A stretch of DNA of 28,925 nt from Loktanella sp. UBA3435 (GTDB lineage: Bacteria > Pseudomonadota > Alphaproteobacteria > Rhodobacterales > Rhodobacteraceae), in contig DFSO01000093.1 in the NCBI GenBank assembly GCA_002378665.1, positions 22,209 to 51,133 of the forward strand. The letters run 5' to 3'. A program made the translations under genes and the position numbers. Position 1 is the stretch's first letter; every line of letters begins with the position of its first letter. The notes below the pieces were generated by a model. It had not been told where the DNA came from. It did not search any database and saw nothing but the letters and a program-made list of their open reading frames with translations. Shown piece after piece: positions 1-8,873 of the stretch.

Positions 1-231
1 GTAGAGAATTACTTTTCTTGGGGTAGGATTTCCAACGGATAACCAATTCAGCCTAATGCCACTTGAGCTTTCGGTTAGGTGGCACAGGAATGGAGGTACC
101 TTAAAGCACAGTTTTGCTGTGTGCTCGAGGCTTTGCTGCGCCAACTTGGGCGTTGTCGTTCGCAATAGCGCCCGCCGTGCAAAAAGGCGGGAGCAAAAGG
201 TTGCCAGTCTGAGACGAAAGCTCTGGGCCAT
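1..231. other. Non-coding left edge downstream of gshB
   Basis: No convincing gene is visible here; the open frames have no ribosome-binding site and no recognisable protein. Two hairpins can be drawn that could end the minus-strand gshB transcript: a 6-bp perfect stem (171-176 with 186-191, 9-base loop of mostly A) and a bulged 7-bp stem (105-111 with 117-125). Neither has a real U-tract, so a terminator call is weak. Confidence 0.4.
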
Positions 232-1173
232 TTACGCCCGTCTGGCCTCGATCGCTTCCCAAATTTTCGCAGCGATATTGGTGCCGTCGAAACGTTCAAG
301 TTCCTGAATGCCCGTCGGAGAGGTCACGTTGATTTCTGTGAGCCAGTTGCCGATCACGTCGATTCCAACAAAAACTTGGCCCTTTTCGCGCAGAAGCGGA
401 CCGATAGCCGCGCAGATTTCGCGGTCGCGGTCAGTCAGTGCAACTTTTTCTGGACGGCCGCCCACGTGCATGTTGGAGCGTGTTTCGCCCTTGGCAGGCA
501 CGCGGTTGATCGCGCCGACGGGTTCACCGTCAACGAGGATCACGCGTTTATCGCCCTTGGCCACGTCAGGAAGGAACTTTTGCATAATCAGCGGCTCGCG
601 GTTGATGCCAGAGAACAGCTCGTGCAGGGACGCAAGATTGCCGTCGCCTTTGGAAAGTTTGAACACACCTGCGCCGCCGTTGCCGTAAAGCGGCTTAAGG
701 ATCACATCGCCATGTTTGGCGCGGAAGGATTTTAGGGTTTCCAGATCACGGGCGATCATTGTGGGAGGGGTCAGGTCCGGGAAGTTCAGAACCAGCAGTT
801 TTTCAGGGTAGTTGCGCACCCAGAACGGATCATTCACGACAAGCGTTTTGGGGTGGATCATGTCGAGGATATGGGTCGTTGTGATGTAGCCCATATCAAA
901 CGGTGGGTCTTGGCGCAGCCAGACAACGTCGAAGGTCGAGAGATCGACCTCTTGCTCTTCGCCAAGGGTGAAGTGGTTGCCTTCGACCCGCTGGACAGTC
1001 AGCGGCCAACCGCGTGCGGTGACCTTGCCCTCTTGGTAGGCGAGCTTATCGGGCGTGTAGTAGAACAGGGAATGCCCGCGCGATTGTGCCTCTTCAGCGA
1101 TCCGAAATGTGCTGTCGGCGTTGATATTGATCGGACCGATCGGGTCCATTTGGATGGCAACTTTCAACGACAT
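232..1173 (-). CDS. gshB: Glutathione synthetase
   Basis: Ligates gamma-glutamylcysteine and glycine with ATP in the cytosol, the second step of glutathione synthesis. The 313-residue protein has the usual family length. It begins with the typical N-terminal strand (VAIQMDPIGPIN, residues 5-16). The ATP-grasp nucleotide loop LKPLYGNGGAGVF lies at residues 159-171, and the metal-binding end of the grasp fold at about 271-290 includes Glu280 and Asn282. Start is the ATG at 1171-1173. It is the last gene of the rsmI-yraN-gshB operon; 66 bases separate it from the yraN stop, and that gap holds a 6-bp perfect stem with a 4-base loop (1189-1204) that could tune read-through. The assignment is secure. 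Confidence 0.96.
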   Translation of the reverse strand: MSLKVAIQMDPIGPININADSTFRIAEEAQSRGHSLFYYTPDKLAYQEGKVTARGWPLTVQRVEGNHFTLGEEQEVDLSTFDVVWLRQDPPFDMGYITTTHILDMIHPKTLVVNDPFWVRNYPEKLLVLNFPDLTPPTMIARDLETLKSFRAKHGDVILKPLYGNGGAGVFKLSKGDGNLASLHELFSGINREPLIMQKFLPDVAKGDKRVILVDGEPVGAINRVPAKGETRSNMHVGGRPEKVALTDRDREICAAIGPLLREKGQVFVGIDVIGNWLTEINVTSPTGIQELERFDGTNIAAKIWEAIEARRA

Positions 1174-1239
1174 GTCAGACCTCGGGTTAAAGCAGTGTTG
1201 CTTTGATACATGGCGCAGGTCAGCCCTTTGTTCAACGGG

Positions 1240-1596
1240 TCACGCCTCTCCGAAGGCATTTTCTATGATTTTGACCTGCCCCTGCCCATTGACCATTGCG
1301 AGATCAAAGCGGACGTCGGTGAGCATCCCTTTGGGTTCGTCTGCGAGGAATTCAGTTGATGCCGCGATGAGCCTGTCCATTTGTTTGCGGCCAAGCCGTG
1401 TGGAGGCACGGGCGAAACTGGCGCTTTTCTTGACCTCGACAAAGACAACCTGCGGGCCGTTGCGGAAAATCAGATCGATTTCACCGCCCTGCCCGCGCCA
1501 TCGGGTCGCCGCGACGATATGATCGCGTCGCTCGTAATCACGCGAGACGATGTCTTCGGCGGCAAGGCCCGCGTGATATGAAACCGTTCCTGTTAT
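1240..1596 (-). CDS. yraN: YraN / UPF0102 family nuclease-fold protein, apparent ATA start
   Basis: A 118-residue frame whose body is clearly YraN: GLAAEDIVSRDYE near the N-terminus, then RWRGQGGEIDLIF and QVVFVEVKK, the acidic/Lys core of a PD-(D/E)XK-like nuclease fold, and RLGRKQMDRL after it. The biochemical role of the family is not settled. The frame contains no ATG, GTG or TTG before the conserved body. The best start is ATA at 1594-1596, which overlaps the rsmI stop in the string ATAA and sits 7 bases after a GGAG motif; this gives an N-terminus (x)TGTVSYHAG. It lies between rsmI and gshB in one operon. In enterobacteria yraN also sits near rsmI and lpoA. Family call is firm; the start codon is inferred. 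Confidence 0.85.
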   Translation of the reverse strand: MTGTVSYHAGLAAEDIVSRDYERRDHIVAATRWRGQGGEIDLIFRNGPQVVFVEVKKSASFARASTRLGRKQMDRLIAASTEFLADEPKGMLTDVRFDLAMVNGQGQVKIIENAFGEA

Positions 1597-2453
1597 TCGT
1601 CTTCTCCAAGGCCCAGCGCCATTTGATAGACTTGGCGGCGCGGCAGGCCCATTGCGCCCGCGACCATCGTGGCCGCATCTTTCACGCGCATTGTTTTCAT
1701 GGCTTCACGTAATGCTTCTGTCACATCCAACTCTGCTACATCCTGCGCCCCTTCGCGCCCGACAAGCACGACGAGTTCTCCTTTGACCGCGCGTCCGTCG
1801 TAGACCTCGCACAATTCATCCAGCGAGCCGCGCGTTGTTTCTTCGAACTTTTTGGTCAGCTCGCGGCAGACCACAGCCTGACGGTCGCCTCCCAGAACTT
1901 CGCGCAAGCTGTTTAACATATGACTAACGCGTTTGGGGCTTTCGTAGAATACAAGCGTGAACGGCGTGTCGCGCAGCATCGCAATTTCGGTTTCGCGCTG
2001 CACTTTTGCACTGGGTAGGAAGCCGACGAAAGCGAAGCGGTCGGTCGGCAGACCTGAGACGGTCAGCGCCGCGAGAACGGCAGAGGCTCCGGGGGCGGTG
2101 GTGACGGGCAGGCCTGCTGCAATGACAGCACGGCCCAGCTCGTAACCGGGATCCGCGACCAAAGGCGTGCCTGCCTCAGACACATAGGCCACAGATTGCC
2201 CTGCGGCGATGGCATCGACGAACCGTTTAGCGGCCCCGTCGCTGGTGTGATCGTGAAATGCCACAACCTGACGCCCATTCAACGGGACCCCGTGAATTTC
2301 CATCAATTTGCGGGCGGTCCGCGTATCCTCCGCCGCGATCAAAGAGGCGGAGGCGAGGATGTCGAGACCGCGCAATGTCATATCCCGCGCCGACCCGATC
2401 GGGGTCGCGACGAAATATAGACCAGCGGAGAGCGGCTTGGTCAAAAAATTCAT
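1593..2453 (-). CDS. rsmI: 16S rRNA (cytidine-1402 2'-O)-methyltransferase
   Basis: Methylates the ribose of C1402 in the ribosomal decoding centre using S-adenosylmethionine. The 286-residue protein is full length for the TP-methylase family: LYFVATPIGSARDMTLR at residues 12-28, AAEDTRTARKLM at 40-51, VAFHDHT at 64-70, and VSEAGTPLVADPG at 91-103, where the commoner Asp is Glu93. LPTDRFAFVGFLP follows in the C-terminal half. Start is ATG at 2451-2453, with an AAGGGT motif upstream as a weak ribosome-binding site. It leads the operon rsmI-yraN-gshB and is divergent from the lpoA-like gene, the same partnership seen in enterobacteria. Assignment secure. Confidence 0.96.
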   Translation of the reverse strand: MNFLTKPLSAGLYFVATPIGSARDMTLRGLDILASASLIAAEDTRTARKLMEIHGVPLNGRQVVAFHDHTSDGAAKRFVDAIAAGQSVAYVSEAGTPLVADPGYELGRAVIAAGLPVTTAPGASAVLAALTVSGLPTDRFAFVGFLPSAKVQRETEIAMLRDTPFTLVFYESPKRVSHMLNSLREVLGGDRQAVVCRELTKKFEETTRGSLDELCEVYDGRAVKGELVVLVGREGAQDVAELDVTEALREAMKTMRVKDAATMVAGAMGLPRRQVYQMALGLGEDE

Positions 2454-2562
2454 AACTGGACCCTTGTGGTTGAAGCTATATTATGGTCCCCCAGAGATGA
2501 CCCTTTGGACGGAGAATTATCCGCCGTTTGAAAAGGTCACGCCACCAAGAGGAAGTTTGCCC
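2454..2562. promoter_or_regulatory. Divergent promoter region rsmI / lpoA-like
   Basis: The 109-base gap between two divergent genes must hold both promoters. On the plus strand a TATTAT hexamer (about 2479-2484) is a good -10 candidate, but no strong -35 sits at the right distance. A GAGGA motif at 2549-2553 is the ribosome-binding site of the plus-strand gene. No clear operator is visible. Confidence 0.35.
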
Positions 2563-3750
2563 ATGTTTGCCCGTTTATCCAGTGTCCGCAAGGCGGTAGC
2601 ACGTATTTTTACATTTATGACCGTTGTCTGGCTTGCTGCCTGTGCCCCGACGGGAATCGTTTCGAACGGTAACAACACTGGTCAGAGTATCGACCCCAAT
2701 GCACCCGCTCAGGTTGCGCTTCTTGTTCCAGGTGGGTCTGGCGCGGGTACGGATAGCCTTTTGGCCGCGAACCTCGAGAACGCCGCACGGCTCGCTATGT
2801 CGGACCTTAATGGCGTGAAAATTGACTTGCGGGTTTACAATACGGGTGCCGATCCGCAGCAAGCCGCCGCTGTCGCGACGCGCGCGGTTGATGATGGTGC
2901 AAAGATTATTCTTGGTCCACTTTTCGGAGAGGCCGCTAACGCAGCAGGGCTCGTTGTTGCGCCGCGCAACGTGAACGTCCTCGCATTCTCCAATAACCCT
3001 ACGATTGCTGGCGGCAACGTCTTTGTCCTTGGTGCAACGTTTGGAAATACGGCCAACCGCCTCGTTGACTACTCAAAGCGCCAAGGCATTACGCGGTTCA
3101 TGATTGTTTACGGTGACGATCTTCAGGGTCAGCTTGGCCGTGATGCCATCGCGAATGCGGTCCGTACGCAGGGTGCCCAAATCGCGGGCGCTGAAAGCTA
3201 TGGCATGTCACAGCCGGGTATTCTGTCGGCAACGCCCCGTATTGCTGCCGCGACTAAAGCTGGCGGTGCTACGGGCGTATTCTTGACGGCTGGTATCAAC
3301 GCTGATTTGCCAATCCTTGCGACGGCGTTGCCTGAGGCGGGAATTGATCCTGCTTCGACACGGTACATTGGTCTGACGCGCTGGAACGCGGCACCGCAGG
3401 CGCTGGCATTGCCTGGTCTTCAGGGCGGCTTATTTGCTGTGCCCGACCAAGGCATGTCTGGCCTTTTCGAAAGCCGCTTTAACGCAGCCTATGGCGCGCA
3501 ACCGCACCCGTTGGCGGGCCTTGCCTATGATGGCATCGCTGCAATAGGTGCGCTTGTTGCTTCTGGCAATCCAAACGCGTTGACCAAGCAGGCCCTGACA
3601 TCGCCACAAGGTTTCCAAGGTACTGCAGGCATTTTCCGCTTGCTGCCAAACGGCCTAAACGAGCGCGGCTTGGCTGTCGCGACCATTCGCAACAATCAGG
3701 TGGTAATCCTTGAACAAGCTCCAAGAAGCTTCGGCCGCGCTGGCCTCTGA
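2563..3750 (+). CDS. LpoA-like penicillin-binding-protein activator lipoprotein
   Basis: A 395-residue exported lipoprotein with the periplasmic-binding (type 1) fold of the LpoA/YraM family, whose E. coli member activates the peptidoglycan synthase PBP1a. Residues 1-26 are a signal peptide and LAAC at 24-27 is the lipobox with Cys27 as lipid anchor. From about residue 46 the PBP-like domain starts (VALLVPGGSGAG) and runs to the C-terminus (LLPNGLNERGLAVATI). The TPR-type N-terminal domain of E. coli LpoA is absent, as is usual in alphaproteobacteria. ATG 2563 is chosen because it follows a GAGGA motif and gives a perfect signal peptide; the frame stays open back to 2308 but that part would bury the signal. 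Its 3' end overlaps glnD by 41 bases. Confidence 0.85.
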   Translation: MFARLSSVRKAVARIFTFMTVVWLAACAPTGIVSNGNNTGQSIDPNAPAQVALLVPGGSGAGTDSLLAANLENAARLAMSDLNGVKIDLRVYNTGADPQQAAAVATRAVDDGAKIILGPLFGEAANAAGLVVAPRNVNVLAFSNNPTIAGGNVFVLGATFGNTANRLVDYSKRQGITRFMIVYGDDLQGQLGRDAIANAVRTQGAQIAGAESYGMSQPGILSATPRIAAATKAGGATGVFLTAGINADLPILATALPEAGIDPASTRYIGLTRWNAAPQALALPGLQGGLFAVPDQGMSGLFESRFNAAYGAQPHPLAGLAYDGIAAIGALVASGNPNALTKQALTSPQGFQGTAGIFRLLPNGLNERGLAVATIRNNQVVILEQAPRSFGRAGL

Positions 3751-6526
3751 GGCAACAATAAACAACGCGACAATTGACACGCCGGACGATCTTATTTGTC
3801 CGGCGTCGTCTATTTTTGACAATACCGCCGTTCGCGCCGCGCTGGTTGAGGCCATAGGCCAATCAACTGACGCACGCGATGTTCGCGCCGCGAGCGTGGC
3901 GACATTGGCAATGGCCCAGAAAACGGGCCGCCTTGCCATTCAGGCCGCGTTTGAGGCCGACCCGTTTAACGCCCGCGCCACGACCCGCGCTTATAGTTAC
4001 TTGACTGACCAGATGGTCCATGAGGTGCTTTATGTGGCCACTGCCAAATTGCATCCTTTGCCAAACCCGACCGAGGGCGAACGCATTTCGCTGATTGCGG
4101 TTGGTGGTTATGGACGCGGGGAAATGGCCCCGCAATCCGATGTCGACCTGCTGTTCCTGACCCCTTACAAGATCACACCGTGGGCCGAGAGCGTCATTGA
4201 ATCGATGCTCTACATTTTGTGGGATCTGAAGTTAAAGGTTGGTCACGCCAGCCGCACGATCAAAGATTGTATTAGGCTTGCCCGCGAAGATTACACGATC
4301 CGCACGTCTTTGGTCGAATATCGCTTTCTTGCGGGTGATGAGGCTTTGTCCAAACAATTGGGCCGCAGGCTTTGGTCTGAACTGTTCAAATCCACGGCAG
4401 CCGAGTTTATCGAGGCCAAGCTAGAAGAGCGCGCCGAACGCCATCGCAAGCAAGGCGGACAGCGTTACGTGGTTGAGCCGAACGTCAAGGAAGGCAAAGG
4501 CGGCTTGCGCGATTTGCAGTCGCTTTACTGGATCGGCAAATATGTGAACGGGGTCAAACAGGCCTCTGAACTGGTGGACCGCAAGGTTTTCACCGCAGAA
4601 GAATACGCGACCTTTAAGAAGGCCGAGGATTTCCTGTGGGCGGTGCGCTGCCATTTGCATTTGATCACGGGTCGCCCGTCAGATCAGTTGACCTTTGACC
4701 TTCAGGTCGAAGTGGCGGTCAAGATGGGGTATGAAGACGGGCGCGGACGTCGCGCCGTGGAATACTTCATGCAGGATTATTTCCGCAGAGCCACACAAGT
4801 GGGCGAGCTTACCCGCGTGTTTTTGACCGCGCAGGAGGCGAGCTTTACAAAAGCCGAACCCGTTTTGACCCGCCTTTTCAGCCGCCGTAAAAAGGCAAAG
4901 CCGCCCTATGCGATCCATCAGAACCGATTGACCGTTGCAGACGTCAAAACGTTTTTGAGCGATCCCGTAAACCTGATCCAGATTTTTGAGGAAGCGCTTC
5001 GCACAGGCACGCTGTTGCACCCCGAGGCGATGCGCCTTTTGTCGGCGAATTTACATCTGGTTGACGAGCGAGTTCAAAACGACAAGGTCGCCAATCGGCA
5101 TTTCCTTGATATCATGCTTAAGCACGGCAACCCTGAACGGGGTTTGCGACGGATGAACGAGCTTGGCTTATTGGGCGCGTTTATCCCCGATTTTGCCGCC
5201 ATTGTCGCGATGATGCAGTTCAATATGTATCACCATTACACTGTGGACGAGCACACGATCCAATGTATCAGCCACCTGGCCCGTATCGAGCGTGAAGAGT
5301 TGATCGAGGAACTCCCTGTCGCTTCTTCGATCCTGAAACGCGGCGTGAACCGCAAGGTCCTTTATGTCGCAATGCTGTTGCACGATATCGGCAAGGGCCG
5401 CCCAGAGGATCACTCGATCCTGGGCGCACAGATTGCACGCCGTGTGGCCCCGCGCTTTGGCCTGACTAAAAAGGAATGCGAAACGGTTGAATGGCTGATC
5501 CGCAATCACTTGCTGTTGTCGGATGTGGCCCAAAAGCGGGATATTTCCGATCCCCGCACCGTGCGCGATTTTGCCAAGGCGATGAAATCCGTAGAGCGGC
5601 TTGACCTGCTGACCGTGTTGACCGTTTGCGATATTCGGGGCGTTGGTCCAGATACGTGGAACAACTGGAAAGCGGTGTTGATCCGCAACCTCTACAAGGC
5701 AACGCGCGATACGCTGGAGAACGGTGTCGAGGCCCTAAGCCGCGATACCCGCGAAGCAGAAGCCAAACGCCTATTGCGTGCTGAATTGGCAGATTGGGAT
5801 GCGAAAGATTTGCGCACCGAGACGGGGCGGCATTACGGCCCGTATTGGCAGGGCCTACCGCTGGCGACCCATAAGGTCTTTGCATCGCTTTTGCGCGACG
5901 TGACCGATTCAGAGATTAGCATCGATCTGACGCTTGATGAGGACCGAGATGCGACGCGCGTTTGCCTTGCCATGGTTGACCATCCTGGATTGTTTAGCCG
6001 TATGACAGGTGCATTGGCGCTTGTCGGGGCTAACGTCGTGGACGCCCGTACCTATACGTCGAAAGATGGCTATGCGACGGCCGCATTCTGGGTGCAGGAT
6101 GCCGACGGTCATCCCTACGAGGCCAGCCGCCTACCCCGTTTACAGCAAATGATCAGCCGCACTTTGAAGGGCGAAGTGATCGCCCGCGATGCTCTCAAAG
6201 ATCGTGACAAGATCAAGAAGCGCGAGCGTGCCTTCCGTGTGCCGACGCATATCACCTTTGATAACGAAGGCTCGGAAATCTACACGATCATCGAGGTAGA
6301 TACCCGCGACCGCCCCGCTTTGCTCTATGACCTCACGAGGACCCTTGCGCACAACCACGTTTATATCGCAAGTGCGGTCATTGCGACCTTTGGCGAACAA
6401 GTTGTCGATACGTTTTACGTCAAAGACATGGTGGGGCTGAAATTCCACTCCGAACACAAACGGGCCGTATTAGAACGTAAATTGCGCGATGCGATCACGC
6501 AGGGTGCCGAAAGGGCAACATCATGA
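3710..6526 (+). CDS. glnD: [Protein-PII] uridylyltransferase / uridylyl-removing enzyme
   Basis: Senses glutamine and adds or removes UMP on PII proteins, setting nitrogen assimilation. The 938-residue protein has the full family layout: nucleotidyltransferase motif GGYGRGEM at 132-139 with catalytic Asp144 and Asp146 (SDVDLLFL), GlnD linker region, HD-type hydrolase with LLHDIGKG (His558, Asp559), and two C-terminal ACT domains starting near residues 750 (CLAMVDHPGLFSRM) and 860 (IEVDTRDRPALLYDL) that bind glutamine. The start is a TTG at 3710 preceded by AGGTGG; the next in-frame Met lies far inside the conserved protein. It therefore overlaps the lpoA-like gene by 41 bases. Its TGA overlaps the murJ ATG (ATGA), implying translational coupling. 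Confidence 0.95.
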   Translation: MNKLQEASAALASEATINNATIDTPDDLICPASSIFDNTAVRAALVEAIGQSTDARDVRAASVATLAMAQKTGRLAIQAAFEADPFNARATTRAYSYLTDQMVHEVLYVATAKLHPLPNPTEGERISLIAVGGYGRGEMAPQSDVDLLFLTPYKITPWAESVIESMLYILWDLKLKVGHASRTIKDCIRLAREDYTIRTSLVEYRFLAGDEALSKQLGRRLWSELFKSTAAEFIEAKLEERAERHRKQGGQRYVVEPNVKEGKGGLRDLQSLYWIGKYVNGVKQASELVDRKVFTAEEYATFKKAEDFLWAVRCHLHLITGRPSDQLTFDLQVEVAVKMGYEDGRGRRAVEYFMQDYFRRATQVGELTRVFLTAQEASFTKAEPVLTRLFSRRKKAKPPYAIHQNRLTVADVKTFLSDPVNLIQIFEEALRTGTLLHPEAMRLLSANLHLVDERVQNDKVANRHFLDIMLKHGNPERGLRRMNELGLLGAFIPDFAAIVAMMQFNMYHHYTVDEHTIQCISHLARIEREELIEELPVASSILKRGVNRKVLYVAMLLHDIGKGRPEDHSILGAQIARRVAPRFGLTKKECETVEWLIRNHLLLSDVAQKRDISDPRTVRDFAKAMKSVERLDLLTVLTVCDIRGVGPDTWNNWKAVLIRNLYKATRDTLENGVEALSRDTREAEAKRLLRAELADWDAKDLRTETGRHYGPYWQGLPLATHKVFASLLRDVTDSEISIDLTLDEDRDATRVCLAMVDHPGLFSRMTGALALVGANVVDARTYTSKDGYATAAFWVQDADGHPYEASRLPRLQQMISRTLKGEVIARDALKDRDKIKKRERAFRVPTHITFDNEGSEIYTIIEVDTRDRPALLYDLTRTLAHNHVYIASAVIATFGEQVVDTFYVKDMVGLKFHSEHKRAVLERKLRDAITQGAERATS

Positions 6527-8106
6527 AGCCAATCCGCCTTATGGCAGGGTTTTTCACCGTTGGAATTTGGACGCTTTTGAGCCGCCTGATGGGGTTTGTA
6601 CGCGATATCATGATCGCGTCCTATCTGGGCACGGGGCCCGTTGCAGAGGCGTTTTTGGTGGCCTTTTCGCTGCCAAACCTGTTCCGCCGCTTCTTTGCCG
6701 AGGGCGCGTTCAACATGGCCTTTGTGCCTATGTTTTCCAAAAAGGTTGAGGCGGATGAAGGCGCATTGAAATTCGCGCAGGATGCTTTTGTCGGCATGAC
6801 GTTTATTTTGACGATTTTTACGGTGTTGGGCATTATCTTTATGCCGCTTTTGGTGACGGCAATGGCGTTGGGCTTTATCGGTGATAGCCGTTTTGATCTG
6901 TCGGTTTACTATGGGCGCATCGCGTTCCCGTATATTTTGTTTATCTCGCTGTCGGCACTTTTGTCGGGTGTTTTGAACGCAACGGGCCGCTTTATGGCCG
7001 CCGCGGCTGCTCCGGTTTTCCTCAACATCATCTTTATCGGCTTTATGATTTTCGCCGCAGTGCTTTGGTCATTGAGCGAGACTGCAGGGCAGGAAATGGA
7101 AAACGCGCTCCATAACCACTTTGGCGAATGGCTGTCGATTGCGGTGCCTGTTGGCGGTGTTGTTCAGATGGCGATTGTTTGGATTGCGGCGGCGCGTGCG
7201 GGTTTCCCGATGAAGCTTGCCCGCCCCAAGATGACACCAGAACTAAAGCGTCTTTTGATGATTGCCGCCCCTGCCGCGCTTGCGGGTGGTGTGGTGCAGA
7301 TCAACATTCTGGTCGGTCGTCAGGTTGCCAGCTATTTCGACGGTGCGGTTGCTTGGCTCAATTACGCGGACCGTCTGTACCAATTACCGCTCGGCGTTGT
7401 GGGGATAGCGATTGGTGTTGTGCTGCTGCCCGATCTGTCGCGCCGTCTGCGGGCCGATGATGTGGCAGGCGGGCGCGATGCGTTTAACCGTGCAAGCGAG
7501 TTAAGCCTTGCGCTCACCGTGCCTGCTACCGTGGCCTTGATGGTGATCCCGATTCCATTGGTGAGCGTGCTGTTTGAACGCGGGGAGTTTACATCCCAAG
7601 ATACACTTTCAACGGCTTTAGCTGTCGCGGTCTACGGTTTAGGCTTGCCTGCGTTTGTCATGCAAAAGACCTTGCAGCCGCTCTACTTCGCCCGCGAAGA
7701 TACCAAGCGCCCATTTTATTACGCGCTGGTTGCGATGCTGTTTAATGTGGTTTTGGCCGTGGGGCTGTCGCCTTACATTGGCTTTATCGCAGCCGCCCTT
7801 GGCACCACGATCACAGGCTGGGCGATGGCGCTGCAACTTTGGTGGGGCACGCGTGGCATGGGTGAAGCGGCACGGTTTGATCCGCGCTTCTGGTCGCGCC
7901 TGTGGCGTATCCTTGGCGCGTCGGCGGGTATGGGCGTAGCACTTGTCTTGGCAGAAGCCTTGCTATCGCCGCTCTTGTCTGGCGGAGCCGTACGTTACCT
8001 AGCGTTGCTCGCCCTCGTGATGGTCGGGATCGTCAGCTATTTCGGGATCGGCCAGATCATCGGCGCCTTCAAACTTGGGGAATTCCGCCGCGCGATGCGC
8101 CGTTAA
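6523..8106 (+). CDS. murJ: Lipid II flippase MurJ (MviN)
   Basis: Moves lipid II across the inner membrane for peptidoglycan synthesis. The 527-residue protein is highly hydrophobic, consistent with the 14-helix MOP-superfamily fold. It opens with the family hallmark: WTLLSRLMGFVRDIMIA (residues 16-32), FLVAFSLPNLFRRFFAEGAFNMAFVP (44-69). VLFERGEFT in the middle and the VGIAIGVVLLPDLSR segment are also typical. Start ATG overlaps the glnD stop by 4 bases, so glnD and murJ form one operon; this pairing is common in alphaproteobacteria. The stop lies in a TTAA shared with the stop of the opposing rhomboid-like gene. Assignment secure. Confidence 0.96.
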   Translation: MKPIRLMAGFFTVGIWTLLSRLMGFVRDIMIASYLGTGPVAEAFLVAFSLPNLFRRFFAEGAFNMAFVPMFSKKVEADEGALKFAQDAFVGMTFILTIFTVLGIIFMPLLVTAMALGFIGDSRFDLSVYYGRIAFPYILFISLSALLSGVLNATGRFMAAAAAPVFLNIIFIGFMIFAAVLWSLSETAGQEMENALHNHFGEWLSIAVPVGGVVQMAIVWIAAARAGFPMKLARPKMTPELKRLLMIAAPAALAGGVVQINILVGRQVASYFDGAVAWLNYADRLYQLPLGVVGIAIGVVLLPDLSRRLRADDVAGGRDAFNRASELSLALTVPATVALMVIPIPLVSVLFERGEFTSQDTLSTALAVAVYGLGLPAFVMQKTLQPLYFAREDTKRPFYYALVAMLFNVVLAVGLSPYIGFIAAALGTTITGWAMALQLWWGTRGMGEAARFDPRFWSRLWRILGASAGMGVALVLAEALLSPLLSGGAVRYLALLALVMVGIVSYFGIGQIIGAFKLGEFRRAMRR

Positions 8107-8783
8107 GAGCGCTCGCGCAACTTCACCAGCAAAGCCGTCCAACCACCCGGCGCTGCGACCGTTGAGATGCCAAATCCAAAGGTAAAGCCTGCAAGTTCCG
8201 CGATCCAGACGGGGCTGCTGCCAAAGATAAGGCCGAACACCAATTGCAGTGCGAGCAAGAACCCGATGAGGCGAAAGGCCTGCAATTGGTTTTGGCCTGT
8301 CTGCCCAAGGCGTAGCCAGATCACGTAGGTATAAGCGCCAATCAGGCCGTAAACCGCAGGGTAAATTCCCAAAAGCGGCGTTGTGCCCCCGACAAAGAGG
8401 CCAAAGACGATTGCGCCAAAAATCAGCGATCCGACAAAGACCAGCAACACGGCCCCTGTCCGAAACACGTCGCCTACGAATTTCCCCAAAGCAAGCAAGA
8501 GAGCCGCTGCAAAGAGCGATTGGGTAAAGCTGCCATGCACAAAGCCGTAGGTCACAAAGCGCTTGATCACGTCAAAGCTAAAGTCACCGACGCTAAGAAC
8601 GCGATCGAGAACGGCAGGCGAGAACCCGTAGTCTTGCATCGCCATCAACCGCCAGCCAACCGCAAGTGGCCCACCGACAAATCCAGCAGCCCCCATCGAC
8701 AAAACCAACTCGACACCCACAACAATCAGGCAAAGCACGATCACGACAGGCGGGATCGGGTTTACAATAGGTTCATGATCCAT
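8103..8783 (-). CDS. Rhomboid-family membrane protein, probably catalytically inactive
   Basis: A 226-residue protein with about six hydrophobic helices and the rhomboid (S54) arrangement. In active rhomboids the second helix carries HxxxxHxxxN, the fourth GxSG and the sixth His. Here the matching places read H83-GSFT-Q88-SLF-A92, G139-IYPAVYG (Tyr141 where the nucleophilic Ser is expected) and WIAELAGF (Glu196 where His is expected). The fold is therefore visible but the catalytic dyad is not. Start ATG at 8781-8783 follows AAGGA by 6-7 bases; the frame is open upstream to 9020 but runs into trpS. Convergent with murJ, sharing a 4-base TTAA; divergent from trpS. Role unknown; a pseudoprotease that binds membrane partners is one possibility. 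Confidence 0.8.
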   Translation of the reverse strand: MDHEPIVNPIPPVVIVLCLIVVGVELVLSMGAAGFVGGPLAVGWRLMAMQDYGFSPAVLDRVLSVGDFSFDVIKRFVTYGFVHGSFTQSLFAAALLLALGKFVGDVFRTGAVLLVFVGSLIFGAIVFGLFVGGTTPLLGIYPAVYGLIGAYTYVIWLRLGQTGQNQLQAFRLIGFLLALQLVFGLIFGSSPVWIAELAGFTFGFGISTVAAPGGWTALLVKLRERS

Positions 8784-8873
8784 GGGGTATCCTTCGGGAT
8801 GGTTGAAGTTGACGGGTCTCTCTGGCATGGGTAAGCGACACTGACAGCAAATTCTAGTCCGGACATTTTGACC

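Noticed and set aside
50..85. Pseudoknot-like interleaved repeats (CCTAA/TTAGG and GCCAC/GTGGC)
   Set aside because: The arms are only five bases and no gene or transcript context supports a structured RNA.
1263..1448. 61-codon open frame on the minus strand
   Set aside because: It lies in another frame of the clearly recognised yraN.
2308..2562. 85-codon N-terminal extension of the LpoA-like protein
   Set aside because: It overlaps rsmI and would place the signal peptide and lipobox in the interior; ATG 2563 has a better ribosome-binding site.
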